From NCBI GenBank assembly GCA_017937505.1, contig JAGBDL010000060.1, forward strand, positions 1-64,000: a stretch of 64,000 bases of DNA, in the 5' to 3' direction. Positions 33,589 through 42,391 of the stretch are shown piece after piece. Made by a program: the position numbers and the translations under genes. This DNA is from Clostridia bacterium. Lineage in GTDB: Bacteria; Bacillota; Clostridia; Christensenellales; Aristaeellaceae. A model generated the notes under the pieces. It had not been told where the DNA came from. It saw only the letters and a list, made by a program, of their open reading frames with translations, and made no database searches. Each line of letters begins with the position of its first letter. The first letter of the stretch is position 1.

Positions 33589-33653
33589 TTGAAAAACCTC
33601 CTTACTTGATCACGGAGCATTGCTCCTTTGTTTGCCTTGTTTGCCGTCCGCGC

Positions 33654-34898
33654 TCAGCGAGCCTTGCGCATCAGCTCGTCCATCAGGGCCGCCGCATCCT
33701 CGCCGAAGCCGGGATCGTAGAGATGGCGCTCATCCTCGATGACCTCAACCCCGGTGCCGGCGAAGCCCTTCTTCAGCGTCTCAAGCAGCATCTCGCTCGC
33801 CTCCGGCAGATAGAAGACCGCGCCGGGCTTGTCGATCGAAGACAGACCGCCCTTCGGGAAGAGAATCTTCACCGGGCCCTTGGCGTCCTTCAGCTTGCGC
33901 ACGATGAACTCGCCGATCTGCTTGTTCTCCTCCACATTCGTGCGCATGGTGGTCATGGTCGGATTGTGCTTGTTGAGAATACGGCCGTTGCGGAATTTGT
34001 CCGGCAGATCCGCCAGCGGCGGCAGAACGATCGTGTCGGCGCCGCCGGGAACCATCACATAGGGAATGCCCGTGTCGCGCATGGCATCCAGTCTGCCGGG
34101 GCCGGCATCATGCAACCCGCCCACCAGGTGCGCGCCGATCTCTGCGATCGTCATGTCCAGCACGCCGTGGATCACGCCGCGCCGCACGAGGCTCTCCATG
34201 GCCCGTCCGCCAGCGCCGGAGGCATGGAAGACAAGCGTCTCATAGCCTCTGCGCTCCAGCTCCTCGCGGGCGCGGGTCACGCCCTTGGTCGTCGTGCCGT
34301 ACATCGTCTGGCCGATGCGTGGAACGCTGTCATCCAGCATGCGCGCCTCGTGCTCCGGGAAGCGCTCCGCATACCACTGCGCAGCTTTCGCAGCCTCCGC
34401 GGCAAAGCGGTCAAATACCATCTGCGTCATGCAGTTGATGCCCGCCACATCGGTGATGGAGGGGAACATCGAGATATCGCTGTCCGCCACATACCATTTC
34501 ATGTTGCCGGCTGCCAGCGTGCTCATCATCAGCTTGGGCAGGCCCAGCGGCAGCGTGCGCATCGTCTGCGTGCAGATCTGCGTGCCGCCTGCGCCGCCGA
34601 TGCCGATCACCGCGCTGCATTCTCCCCTGGCAAACAGAGCCTGCACATACTGCTCGCACAGGTTGGATGCCACGCCCACCGCATCGCCTCGGGGCATCGC
34701 GTGGATCGCGTCCACCGTGTACGGGGAGCCTGCACACAGGTCGGCCAGCGATACATCCGGCACGGCCGTAGGCTTGCCGCCGACACCGACGTCGATGGTC
34801 AAGCAGCGGGCGCCGTTGGCCTCGACGCGTTTTTTGATGTAGTCCGATTCAACGCCCTTCGTGTCATAGGTTGCCACAAATACAACTGTCGGTTCCAT
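33654..34898 (-). CDS. Tm-1-like ATP-binding (UPF0261) protein
   Basis: This 414-residue cytoplasmic protein matches UPF0261: TVVFVATYDTKGVESDYIKK at the start, the glycine-rich SAVIGIGGAGGTQICTQTM, and GVLDMTIAEIGAHLVGG, VPGGADTIVLPP and HNPTMTTMRTN farther on. Family members bind ATP; plant Tm-1 uses this domain to inhibit a tobamovirus, but the bacterial role is metabolic and undefined. GGAG is nine bases upstream of ATG 34898. It is operonic with the PEP-hydrolase-like gene. Confidence 0.88.
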   Translation of the reverse strand: MEPTVVFVATYDTKGVESDYIKKRVEANGARCLTIDVGVGGKPTAVPDVSLADLCAGSPYTVDAIHAMPRGDAVGVASNLCEQYVQALFARGECSAVIGIGGAGGTQICTQTMRTLPLGLPKLMMSTLAAGNMKWYVADSDISMFPSITDVAGINCMTQMVFDRFAAEAAKAAQWYAERFPEHEARMLDDSVPRIGQTMYGTTTKGVTRAREELERRGYETLVFHASGAGGRAMESLVRRGVIHGVLDMTIAEIGAHLVGGLHDAGPGRLDAMRDTGIPYVMVPGGADTIVLPPLADLPDKFRNGRILNKHNPTMTTMRTNVEENKQIGEFIVRKLKDAKGPVKILFPKGGLSSIDKPGAVFYLPEASEMLLETLKKGFAGTGVEVIEDERHLYDPGFGEDAAALMDELMRKAR

Positions 34899-34916
34899 AT
34901 GCTTTCACTCCAATCC

Positions 34917-35957
34917 TCAGTTTTTTTCCAATCGCGCAGCACGCTCGTCGCGCAGATCGTTTTCCAGCTGCATGCGGCGATTGGCAAGAATCTGATTGAT
35001 AAACACGGCAAAGATGATCAGCGCGCCGCTAATGAGATCCTGAAGCTGGCTGGGCATCTGCAGGCTGTTCATGCCCGCCTGGATGGTGTAGACCACCAAC
35101 GCGCCGCCGGCCACGCCCCAGATGTTGCCATAGCCGCCCGCCATCGAGAATCCGCCGATGAGCGCGACCGTGATGGCCTCGAAGTTGCTGTCCGTACCCA
35201 GGCCCGGCTCGCAGGCATTCAGGCGCGCAACATACATCAGGCCGGCAAACGCGGCAATCACGCCGGAAGCGACATACACGCCCACCTTGACGCGGTTGGT
35301 ATTGATGCCCGAGAAGCGTGCCGCCACCGGGTTGGAGCCGGTGAAATAGATCTTGCGGCCGACATTGGTCTTGCACAGGATATACCATGCCGCCAGCAGG
35401 AACAGCAGCGCAATGAGCATCGGCCACTTGACCACGAACTTGCTGATCTTGAAGAGCTTGCCCGTGGCAATGGTGCGGAAGGCGGGGTCCAGCGGATACA
35501 GGACGCGGTTGCGCAGGTAAATCCAGCCCAGGCCCCTGCAGGCGTACATCGTGGCAAAGGTCGCGATGAAGGGCGGGATGTTCAGCCGCGTGATCAGAAG
35601 GCCATTGATCAGGCCAATCGCAGCGCCTGTCAGCAGGATCATCAGCGCCGCAAACAGGAACGGCTGCTCGCTCGACTTGAGCAGGCCCTCACCCCAGAAG
35701 ACCGTGGAAAACGCCATCAGCGCGCCGACGCTCAGGTCGATGCCGCCGGTCAGCAGCACCAGCGCCTGTCCCACGCCCAGGATCACCAGAAAGCTCGCCT
35801 GGTTGACGATGGTGCTCAGGTTGGAAAGCTTGAGGAAATTGACGCCGCCCGCTGCCGAAGCAATGGTGAACACCATGAAGACGACGATGACGATAATGGC
35901 TGTGGACGCGCCATACAGGCGAACCAGCATTTTCTTTTTGGCTGTCTCCTTGTTCAT
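34917..35957 (-). CDS. RbsC-type sugar ABC permease, second copy
   Basis: The 346-residue membrane protein of the CUT2/RbsC family has the hallmark segment ALVLLTGGIDLSVGALMAFS and the later GVYVASGVIAAFAGLMYVARL. About eight to ten hydrophobic segments are visible. It pairs with the permease at 35961-37016 as a heterodimer, since two different RbsC-like genes occur side by side. Confidence 0.92.
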   Translation of the reverse strand: MNKETAKKKMLVRLYGASTAIIVIVVFMVFTIASAAGGVNFLKLSNLSTIVNQASFLVILGVGQALVLLTGGIDLSVGALMAFSTVFWGEGLLKSSEQPFLFAALMILLTGAAIGLINGLLITRLNIPPFIATFATMYACRGLGWIYLRNRVLYPLDPAFRTIATGKLFKISKFVVKWPMLIALLFLLAAWYILCKTNVGRKIYFTGSNPVAARFSGINTNRVKVGVYVASGVIAAFAGLMYVARLNACEPGLGTDSNFEAITVALIGGFSMAGGYGNIWGVAGGALVVYTIQAGMNSLQMPSQLQDLISGALIIFAVFINQILANRRMQLENDLRDERAARLEKN

Positions 35958-35960
35958 GCG

Positions 35961-37016
35961 TCACGCCCCCTTCCCGCTGCTGTGCTGTGCCCTGGCACGG
36001 CTGAGCGTCGCCTGGCTGTTCTTCTTCTCCTGATGCGCCGCCATGTTGTTGAGCACCATGCCGATCACCAGCACCATGCCGATCACGACCTGCACCCAGC
36101 TGGTGTCGATGCCCAGCAGGCTCATCGCGCTGCGAATCGTATAGAGCGTCAGCGCGCCCAGAACCGCGCCGGGCACGGAGCCCTTGCCGCCCTCCATGAC
36201 GTTGCCGCCCAGCACCGCCGCCACGCACGCCTGGAACTCCAGATTCGCGCCGATCGTCGGCTGCACGCTGTTGGAGCGGATCATCACGACGATGCCGCCC
36301 AGCGCCGCCAGCAGGCCGGAAATCATGAAGACGATGATGCGCCACTTGCTCACGTCGATGCCGGAGAGGCGGGCCGTCTCCTCGTTGGCGCCCAGCGCAT
36401 AGATGTTGCTGCCCAGGGTCGTCTTGCGGAAAAGAAGCCAGACCACGCCGACCGCAATCGCGGTGATCACCAGAAGGTTGGAGATGGTCAGCCGCTGCGC
36501 TGCATCGGCGCCCAGCTCAATGCTCAGCGCCTTGTCGCCCAGGAAGTCAATCAGGCGCGTGTGGGGGCCTGGCGTCCAGGAAATCGTGCGCTCGTCGCTG
36601 ATGGTATTGGCAATGCTCTGCGCGATGCCCATCGAGCCGAACGTCGCGATAAAGGCCGGCACCCTGAGCTTAGTGACCATCAGGCCGTTAAACAGGCCGA
36701 ACATCGCGCCGATGAAAAGGCCGATGAGCAGCGCAAAGCCCGCGTGCATGCCTTCGCGCATGCAGTAGGCCATGATGACGCCGCCCATGGAAACGACGCC
36801 GCCAACGGACAGGTCGATGCTGCCCATCATCAGGCTGAGCGCCATCGCCACGGACAGCAGCGTCAGCGTGCATGCCTGCAGCAACATGGTGGACAGATTG
36901 CCTACCGTGAAGAACTTGGGGACACCAATGGATGCCGCAACAAACACGATCAAGAATATATAGGTGACGCCGGGGATGCGGTTGAGCATCGACGACGCGT
37001 TCCGCTTTTTCTCCAT
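35961..37016 (-). CDS. RbsC-type sugar ABC permease, first copy
   Basis: This 351-residue CUT2 permease carries ALSLMMGSIDLSVGGVVSMGG and ISGLLAALGGIVVMIRSNSVQP. It lies 15 bases after the ATPase gene and 3 bases before the next permease. The C-terminal tail is basic and Gln/Ser-rich, likely cytoplasmic. Confidence 0.92.
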   Translation of the reverse strand: MEKKRNASSMLNRIPGVTYIFLIVFVAASIGVPKFFTVGNLSTMLLQACTLTLLSVAMALSLMMGSIDLSVGGVVSMGGVIMAYCMREGMHAGFALLIGLFIGAMFGLFNGLMVTKLRVPAFIATFGSMGIAQSIANTISDERTISWTPGPHTRLIDFLGDKALSIELGADAAQRLTISNLLVITAIAVGVVWLLFRKTTLGSNIYALGANEETARLSGIDVSKWRIIVFMISGLLAALGGIVVMIRSNSVQPTIGANLEFQACVAAVLGGNVMEGGKGSVPGAVLGALTLYTIRSAMSLLGIDTSWVQVVIGMVLVIGMVLNNMAAHQEKKNSQATLSRARAQHSSGKGA

Positions 37017-37031
37017 GATGACTCACCTCGC

Positions 37032-38519
37032 TTATACGTTGGAAAAGGCCATTTGCAGGATGTCGTTCTGATTGGCGTCGGCACTGTCGACCTCGCCCAC
37101 CACACTGCCGCCGGACATCACGTAGATCCGGTCGCTCATGCCCAGGATCTCCGTCAGATCGCTGGAGATCATCAGGATGGCCGCGCCCTGTCCCACCAGA
37201 TCGTCCATCAGCTGGTAGATGCTGCTCTTCGCGCCCACATCGATGCCGCGCGTCGGCTCGTCAAAAATGAACACTTTCGACTGCGACAGCAGCCACTTGG
37301 CGACGACCACCTTCTGCTGCGTGCCGCCGCTCAGGAACTTGGCCAGCTTTTCCATCGAAGAAGTAGCAATGCCCAGATCCCTGATGGACTGCTGCACGAC
37401 CTCCCGTTCCTTCTTCTGCCCAACAATTCCGCTGGGGTTCATCGCCTTGAGCGAGGAGATCACGATGTTTTCGCGGATGCTCAGCGCCAGCGCCAGGCCC
37501 TCGACCTTGCGGTCCTCCGGCAGCAGGCACATGCCCAGCCGGTTCGCACGCGCAGGGCTGTTGCCGGGCAGTCGCTGCCCGCAGACGCGCACCTCGCCCG
37601 CCGTATACGGGTCAACGCCGAAGGCTGCTCTGGCCACCTCCGAGCGTCCCGCACCCACCAGTCCGGATACGCCGACGATTTCGCCCGCGCGCACCATCAT
37701 GCTCACATTGCTGAATTTCTCGCCCGTCAGGCCGCAGATCTCCAGCATGGGCTCGCCGGCCTGCTTGCGCGTGTGCGGAAACAGATTTTCGATTTTCCTG
37801 CCCGCGATGCTCTCGATGACCGAATCCATGGTCATGTTGCTGATCACATCCGTCTTGATCTGCCTGCCATCGCGCAGCACGGTCACGCGGTCGCCGATGA
37901 CAAACAGCTCCTCCAGCCGGTGGCTGATGTAGAACATGCCCACGCTGCGCTTCTTGAGCAGGCGGATGATGTTGAACAGCTCCTCGATCTCCGAATCGGT
38001 GAGCGAGCTGGTCGGCTCGTCAAAGACGATCACCTTGGCATTGCGCGAGAGCGCCTTGGCGATCTCCACCATCTGCTGCGCGCCGATACTCAGATGCTTG
38101 ACCAGCGTGCGCGAATCGATCTGCACGCCGATCTCCGAAAGGATCTCGTTTGCGCGCTTCTCCTGGGCGGCCGTGTCCACGAACGGCCCCTTGCGAAGCT
38201 CGTGTCCCAAGTAAATGTTCGAAGCAATGGACAGCTCCGGCACCAGATTCAGCTCCTGATAGATCATGCTGATGCCCAGCTCTTCGCTGATTCTCGGGGA
38301 ATTTTTTTCGATCTTCTTCCCCTCGACATACAGCTCGCCCGTCGTCGCCTCATACGCGCCGGAAAGCACCTTCATCAGCGTTGACTTTCCCGCGCCGTTC
38401 TCGCCGACCAGGATATGCACTTCGCCCTTGTACAGATCGACGTTGATATCCTCCAGTGCCTTCACGCCCGGGAAAGACTTGCTGATATGCCGGAACTCCA
38501 GCAACTTGTTTTCTGCCAA
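37032..38519 (-). CDS. RbsA/MglA-type sugar ABC ATPase (two ABC domains)
   Basis: The 495-residue peripheral ATPase has two fused nucleotide-binding domains. The first is complete: Walker A GENGAGKST, signature LSIGAQQ, Walker B VIVFDEPTSSL. The second has a degenerate Walker A (VGAGRSE) with LSGGTQQKVVVAKWL and FIFDEPTRGIDVGAKS, the usual asymmetry of CUT2 systems. It is the first gene of the importer operon. In contrast to the three CUT1 systems of this window, this importer has its own ATPase. Confidence 0.95.
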   Translation of the reverse strand: MAENKLLEFRHISKSFPGVKALEDINVDLYKGEVHILVGENGAGKSTLMKVLSGAYEATTGELYVEGKKIEKNSPRISEELGISMIYQELNLVPELSIASNIYLGHELRKGPFVDTAAQEKRANEILSEIGVQIDSRTLVKHLSIGAQQMVEIAKALSRNAKVIVFDEPTSSLTDSEIEELFNIIRLLKKRSVGMFYISHRLEELFVIGDRVTVLRDGRQIKTDVISNMTMDSVIESIAGRKIENLFPHTRKQAGEPMLEICGLTGEKFSNVSMMVRAGEIVGVSGLVGAGRSEVARAAFGVDPYTAGEVRVCGQRLPGNSPARANRLGMCLLPEDRKVEGLALALSIRENIVISSLKAMNPSGIVGQKKEREVVQQSIRDLGIATSSMEKLAKFLSGGTQQKVVVAKWLLSQSKVFIFDEPTRGIDVGAKSSIYQLMDDLVGQGAAILMISSDLTEILGMSDRIYVMSGGSVVGEVDSADANQNDILQMAFSNV

Positions 38520-38570
38520 CTGAAATCACCCTTTTCTGCCTGGCCCTTTTATCCGGTGGTTACTCGTCAC

Positions 38571-38581
38571 TTGTTGCACAA
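38571..38581. promoter_or_regulatory. FadR-like GntR operator at the CUT2 promoter
   Basis: TTGTTGCACAA fits the FCD-GntR pattern TNGTNNNACNA, as an imperfect palindrome. It lies about 5 to 15 bases downstream of the predicted start point, a repressing position. The GntR protein at 29508-30227 is the natural candidate. Confidence 0.5.
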
Positions 38582-38592
38582 CCTATGAGCGT

Positions 38593-38621
38593 ATTATAGC
38601 ATCATACACAGGTCGTGTCAA
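38593..38621 (-). promoter_or_regulatory. Consensus promoter of the CUT2 importer operon
   Basis: On the minus strand TTGACA (38616-38621) and TATAAT (38593-38598) match consensus perfectly with a 17-base spacer. Confidence 0.88.
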
Positions 38622-38942
38622 CAACTTTTACAAATGTTTCACCTTATTTTTGTCTTCCATGTCTCTTTCGCTCAATCTGACGCCCGTACACCGGACAATC
38701 TTGTCCATTGCTCCACCCGTCACAGGTTCCCCGGCTTCTTGGAGTAAAGCAGCACACCCGGCACAGATCCGTCCGTGCTCTCTCTTAACCGTTTTTGAAT
38801 AAGCCCCCAGTTTCCTTGAAGAACCAAAGGATTCTCCTTTCCGCGCATCAAAACCGGCATGATGCCGGTTGCAAGCCCTCCAAAGTGCTGTAAATCCCGA
38901 TACTTTGCGCCCGAGGCCGATGCCTTGCGGTAGGATTTACAT
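38622..38942. other. Intergenic stretch with one doubtful small ORF
   Basis: A 75-codon minus-strand frame (38720-38947) is open but unrecognised, has no convincing ribosome binding site and runs into the terminator. A short hairpin CCGGCATGATGCCGG occurs within it. It may be a lineage-specific intergenic repeat; a genome-wide copy count would tell. Confidence 0.3.
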
Positions 38943-38982
38943 AACAAAAAGCCGGACAGAGGCGAACTCTATCCGGCCTTTT
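38943..38982 (-). terminator. Terminator of the pectin operon
   Basis: GCCGGA (38951-38956) pairs with TCCGGC (38972-38977), extended inward by AGAG/CTCT after one mismatch. Leftward transcripts then meet TTTTTGTTAT. It lies about 150 bases after the last gene; nothing else is seen between 38983 and 39123. Confidence 0.8.
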
Positions 38983-39123
38983 GGGTTACCAGTTGCGATT
39001 TTTGATTCGAGAAACCGAGGGAGCAGGGAGGGCTCAGGCTGCGCCTCCTTCATGGTTTCAACGCCCGAACACGGCCTTTTGCCGCTCCGGCGCATGCACC
39101 TCTTCGTTGCCGTCCTGTCCCAT

Positions 39124-39939
39124 TCAGCGGGCAAGCAGTGCCGACAAATACGCCAGACTCTTTCTTCCGGCTGTTTGGCTGTCCGGATACGGCTTCATCT
39201 CCAGCGCCAGAGCGCCGTCGTATCCGATATCCTGAAGCGCGCGGATCGTCTCCTCAAAAGGATAATGCGCCTGACCGGGATAGCAGCGATTGTTGTCCGC
39301 GACATGAACATGGTTGATCATGCCGGCAGCGCTGCGAATGGCATCTGCGATGTTGGCCTCTTCGATATTCATGTGCACCGTATCGATATGCAGACCGATA
39401 TGGGAGAATCCTCCGCTGCGGAGAAAGGCGCAGGCTTCCTCTATGGTGTTGAGGGCGTCGCTTTCAAACCGGTTCATCGCTTCCAGACCGAGCCTCACAT
39501 TCATCCGGCCTGCCAAGTCATCCAGCTCTGTCAGGCTCTCCCGCAGATGATTCAGCAATTCTTCCCTGCTCTGGCCGGGCTGAAGGCGCCCCTGAACACA
39601 GCCCACAATCACCACTGCGCCATAGGGCTGCGCCGTCTCCAGATGCGCCGCCATGTGCCTGATGCATTTTTTCCGAATCTCTCTGTCGGGGGAGGACAGG
39701 CTGTAACCCCGGGAAAAATAGACCGCGCCGGTTCCAATGGAAGTCAGCTTCAGCCGGTGGTTTTCCAGCGCGCGATAGACCGCCGTACGATCGATGGCGT
39801 TTGAATCCAGGATGTGCAGCTCGATGGCCCGGAAGCCATCCCGGGCAGCCGACGAACAAATCGCTTCATAGGTCGCCTCACCGTAGAGAATGGGGGCATT
39901 CGGGCTCGAATTCACCTGCCCCGTCGCTGCAATCTGCAT
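39124..39939 (-). CDS. Sugar phosphate isomerase/epimerase-like TIM barrel
   Basis: This 271-residue xylose-isomerase-like TIM barrel of the AP-endonuclease-2 family has presumed metal ligands in LGLEAMNRFES, HIGLHIDTVHMNIEE, NHVHVADNNR and ALEMKPY. The set Glu-Asp-His-Glu is that of keto-sugar 3-epimerases and related isomerases. Seven bases separate it from the GH28 gene, of which it is the downstream partner. A role in isomerising a galacturonate- or rhamnose-derived intermediate is likely but not provable here. Confidence 0.85.
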   Translation of the reverse strand: MQIAATGQVNSSPNAPILYGEATYEAICSSAARDGFRAIELHILDSNAIDRTAVYRALENHRLKLTSIGTGAVYFSRGYSLSSPDREIRKKCIRHMAAHLETAQPYGAVVIVGCVQGRLQPGQSREELLNHLRESLTELDDLAGRMNVRLGLEAMNRFESDALNTIEEACAFLRSGGFSHIGLHIDTVHMNIEEANIADAIRSAAGMINHVHVADNNRCYPGQAHYPFEETIRALQDIGYDGALALEMKPYPDSQTAGRKSLAYLSALLAR

Positions 39940-39945
39940 GGCGTC

Positions 39946-41502
39946 TCACTCCTTTATCAGTTCTCCGATGCCTTCAGTCACAAAGGGCTGCTGGCACTCC
40001 GGCCCAATCGTCACATCGCGCAGCTCCAGCTTTTCCACATTGTAGAAGCATGCGCCCATCCAGGTGCGCTCTTCATCAATGTCATCCATCATCGCAGGCT
40101 CCATGGCAATGGGGTTGGGCGCATAGGTCACATGAAAATCCTCCAGCGCGATGCAGTCAATCGGATTCTCCGGCAGTCCATAGACAAATGCTGCCGCCAC
40201 ATGGCAGTTGCTGCACTGAATATGGCGGAACTCCAGCTTGTGGACAGACGGCGTTCTGTCGTCTACAGGAAGCGGCTCCTTCGTCCGGACATACTCCGTA
40301 TGTCTGTCCGGGTCGCAGCAGTTGTAGAAGCAGTTGACCACAATCGGCGTACGCACATGATCCATCTGGATATTGTCAAAGACGATATCCTCCACGACCG
40401 CATTCTTTCCGCGTCCGCGTCTGGTCTTCACCCTCAGTCCGCGATCTGTGTTTTCAAACACACAGCTTTCAGCGCGAATGTGATATACGCCGCCGGAGTT
40501 TTCGCTGCCGATGGACACCGCGCCGTGGCCGTTTCTCATGTAGCAGTGCCGGATGCTGATGTTCTGGGACGGCTCAGCATACTTTTTTCCCATGTAGGCC
40601 TTGCCCGATTTGATGGCGATGCAGTCATCGCCAAGCGAGAAGTACACGCCGGCGATCGTCAGGCCGTTGACCGACTCCGGGTCGATGCCGTCGGTGTTGG
40701 GCGAATCCCAGGGATTCTCCAGCCGGACGTTCAGGATGGACATATCCCTGGTAAAGTAGGGATGGATCGTCCAGGACGGGCTGTTGGTGATCGTGACGCC
40801 CTCGATGAACACATGCTCGCAGCGGTTGAGGAAGACACTCCGCGGCCGGAAGGCGACGATCTTTGCGCGGTCATCCTTCCACCAGTCCTGCTCGGAAGCA
40901 TTGCCGTCGATCGTTCCCTCGCCGCAGATCACGACATTCTTCACGCCAATGCCGGTGATCATCGCCGCGAAACAGTCCAGCGGATTGCCCTCCCAGGTGC
41001 CCAGATTGAGCTCATCCTCCTCGTTGTAGCACTGGACGATGCCGGGGAGCACGGGCACATGACGGCGATCCTTGCATCCCTTGAGCACCGCGCCCTTGGC
41101 CAGCTCGAGAATCAGATTGTCCTTGAGGAAGAGCGATGTGACGCAATACGTTCCCCGGGGGATCAGCACTCTGCCGCCGGGCGGACAGGCAGCGATGGCC
41201 GCCTGGATGGCCGCCGTGTCATCGTGCACGCCGTCGCCCGCCGCGTTCATCGCCAGAACGCTGAGCGTGACGCTTTCCTGCGGCGTATCCAGCGCAAGCG
41301 TCTCTGTGCAGCCATCCTTTTCGATGACAATGTGGTTGGTTCTGCCCGGAATCAGGCCGCTGATCGTGCGGACGACGCGGGTGTCCTGCTCCGCTACGCC
41401 ATTGACACGCAGCGTGTACGGCGCATCCGTTTCATAGCGTTCCCGCGTGTCCAGCTCGATGACGGCCCTTCTGGGCGTCAGCATGAGAATTCTACTGCTC
41501 AT
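39946..41502 (-). CDS. GH28 polygalacturonase-family glycosidase, cytoplasmic
   Basis: The 518-residue right-handed beta-helix enzyme has GH28 motifs NTDGID (269-274), GDDCIAIKSG (291-300), GHG (325-327) and RVKT (357-360), which carry the catalytic aspartates and substrate-binding residues. There is no signal peptide, so it probably trims imported oligogalacturonides or rhamnogalacturonan fragments as an exo-acting enzyme. The N-terminal 80 residues form a small beta domain, common in exo-type members. ATG at 41502 is preceded by AAGGGGTGAG. It lies between the permease and the isomerase genes. Confidence 0.93.
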   Translation of the reverse strand: MSSRILMLTPRRAVIELDTRERYETDAPYTLRVNGVAEQDTRVVRTISGLIPGRTNHIVIEKDGCTETLALDTPQESVTLSVLAMNAAGDGVHDDTAAIQAAIAACPPGGRVLIPRGTYCVTSLFLKDNLILELAKGAVLKGCKDRRHVPVLPGIVQCYNEEDELNLGTWEGNPLDCFAAMITGIGVKNVVICGEGTIDGNASEQDWWKDDRAKIVAFRPRSVFLNRCEHVFIEGVTITNSPSWTIHPYFTRDMSILNVRLENPWDSPNTDGIDPESVNGLTIAGVYFSLGDDCIAIKSGKAYMGKKYAEPSQNISIRHCYMRNGHGAVSIGSENSGGVYHIRAESCVFENTDRGLRVKTRRGRGKNAVVEDIVFDNIQMDHVRTPIVVNCFYNCCDPDRHTEYVRTKEPLPVDDRTPSVHKLEFRHIQCSNCHVAAAFVYGLPENPIDCIALEDFHVTYAPNPIAMEPAMMDDIDEERTWMGACFYNVEKLELRDVTIGPECQQPFVTEGIGELIKE

Positions 41503-41507
41503 TTGTC

Positions 41508-42386
41508 TCACCCCTTCACACCGCCCATGGCGATGCCGTCGATAAACTGCTTTTGCGACAGGAAGAACACCAGCAGGGTCGGCAGAATCGAGATCACCGA
41601 CAGCGCAAGCACCATGTTCCATTCAATGCCGGTCTCAGCGTCCATGATGATCTTCAGGCCCATCGTCGCCGGGTATTTCGACACGGTGTTGATGTAAATC
41701 AGCGGACCCTGGAAGTCATTGGATGCCCACATGAACTGGAACAGCGCCACGGAAACCACCGCCGGCCAAATCATCGGCACGATGACGTAGATTAAGCGTC
41801 TGAATGAGTTGCAGCCGTCGATTTCAGCCGCCTCCTCGATTTCGCGCGGAATGGTTTTCATGAATTGAACGAGCAGGAAGATGAAGTATGGCTCATTGGC
41901 AAAGAATGCCGGCACAATCAGCGGCAGATAGGTGTTAATCCATCCGAGGTCCACATACAGCAGGTACTGCGGAATATTGAGCACAACCTGCGGCAGGAAC
42001 AGCATGGACATCACCAGCGCAAACAGGACCGACCGGCCCCTGAATTTGAAGCGGGCAAAGCCGTATGCCGTCAGCACGGAGGAAATCACCACGCCGATCA
42101 CCTTGGGAAAGACGATCTTGTAGGTGTTGAGCATGAAGGTCGAAAACGGATAGCCGGTGCCCGTCCAGCCCTTGACATACGCGTCCAGGCTGAACTTTTT
42201 GGGGAGCAGCCCGATGCCCGCAAAGATTTCGGTATTGTCCGCCTTGAAGGAGGAACCCAGCATCCACAGCAGGGGATACATCATGACAATGCCGACCGCA
42301 AACAGAACCGTATACCGGAGAATCATGCTGATCTTCTTTCTCAGCCAGATCCTCTGATTGCTCCTTTGAATCGCCGTTGTACGCAT
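41508..42386 (-). CDS. CUT1 sugar ABC permease, MalG/LacG type (pectin operon)
   Basis: This 292-residue permease has six hydrophobic segments, the EAA loop EAAEIDGCNSFRRLIYVIVP and a C-terminus FIDGIAMGGVKG, typical of the MalG/LacG half. GAGAGG lies 8 bases before ATG 42386, within the end of the preceding permease gene; a GTG at 42395 is an alternative start. It transports the pectic oligosaccharide captured by the binding protein at 44553. Confidence 0.92.
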   Translation of the reverse strand: MRTTAIQRSNQRIWLRKKISMILRYTVLFAVGIVMMYPLLWMLGSSFKADNTEIFAGIGLLPKKFSLDAYVKGWTGTGYPFSTFMLNTYKIVFPKVIGVVISSVLTAYGFARFKFRGRSVLFALVMSMLFLPQVVLNIPQYLLYVDLGWINTYLPLIVPAFFANEPYFIFLLVQFMKTIPREIEEAAEIDGCNSFRRLIYVIVPMIWPAVVSVALFQFMWASNDFQGPLIYINTVSKYPATMGLKIIMDAETGIEWNMVLALSVISILPTLLVFFLSQKQFIDGIAMGGVKG

Positions 42387-42391
42387 CTTGA

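Noticed and set aside
33606-38384. A rightward open frame of almost 1600 codons
   Set aside because: It lies opposite five well-defined importer and UPF0261/PEP-hydrolase genes. Its product is His/Arg/Ala-rich without domains, as expected for the antisense frame of GC-rich coding DNA.
38720-38947. Possible 75-codon gene upstream of the CUT2 operon
   Set aside because: It has no ribosome binding site and no recognised product, and its 5' end overlaps the pectin-operon terminator. It may be an intergenic repeat.
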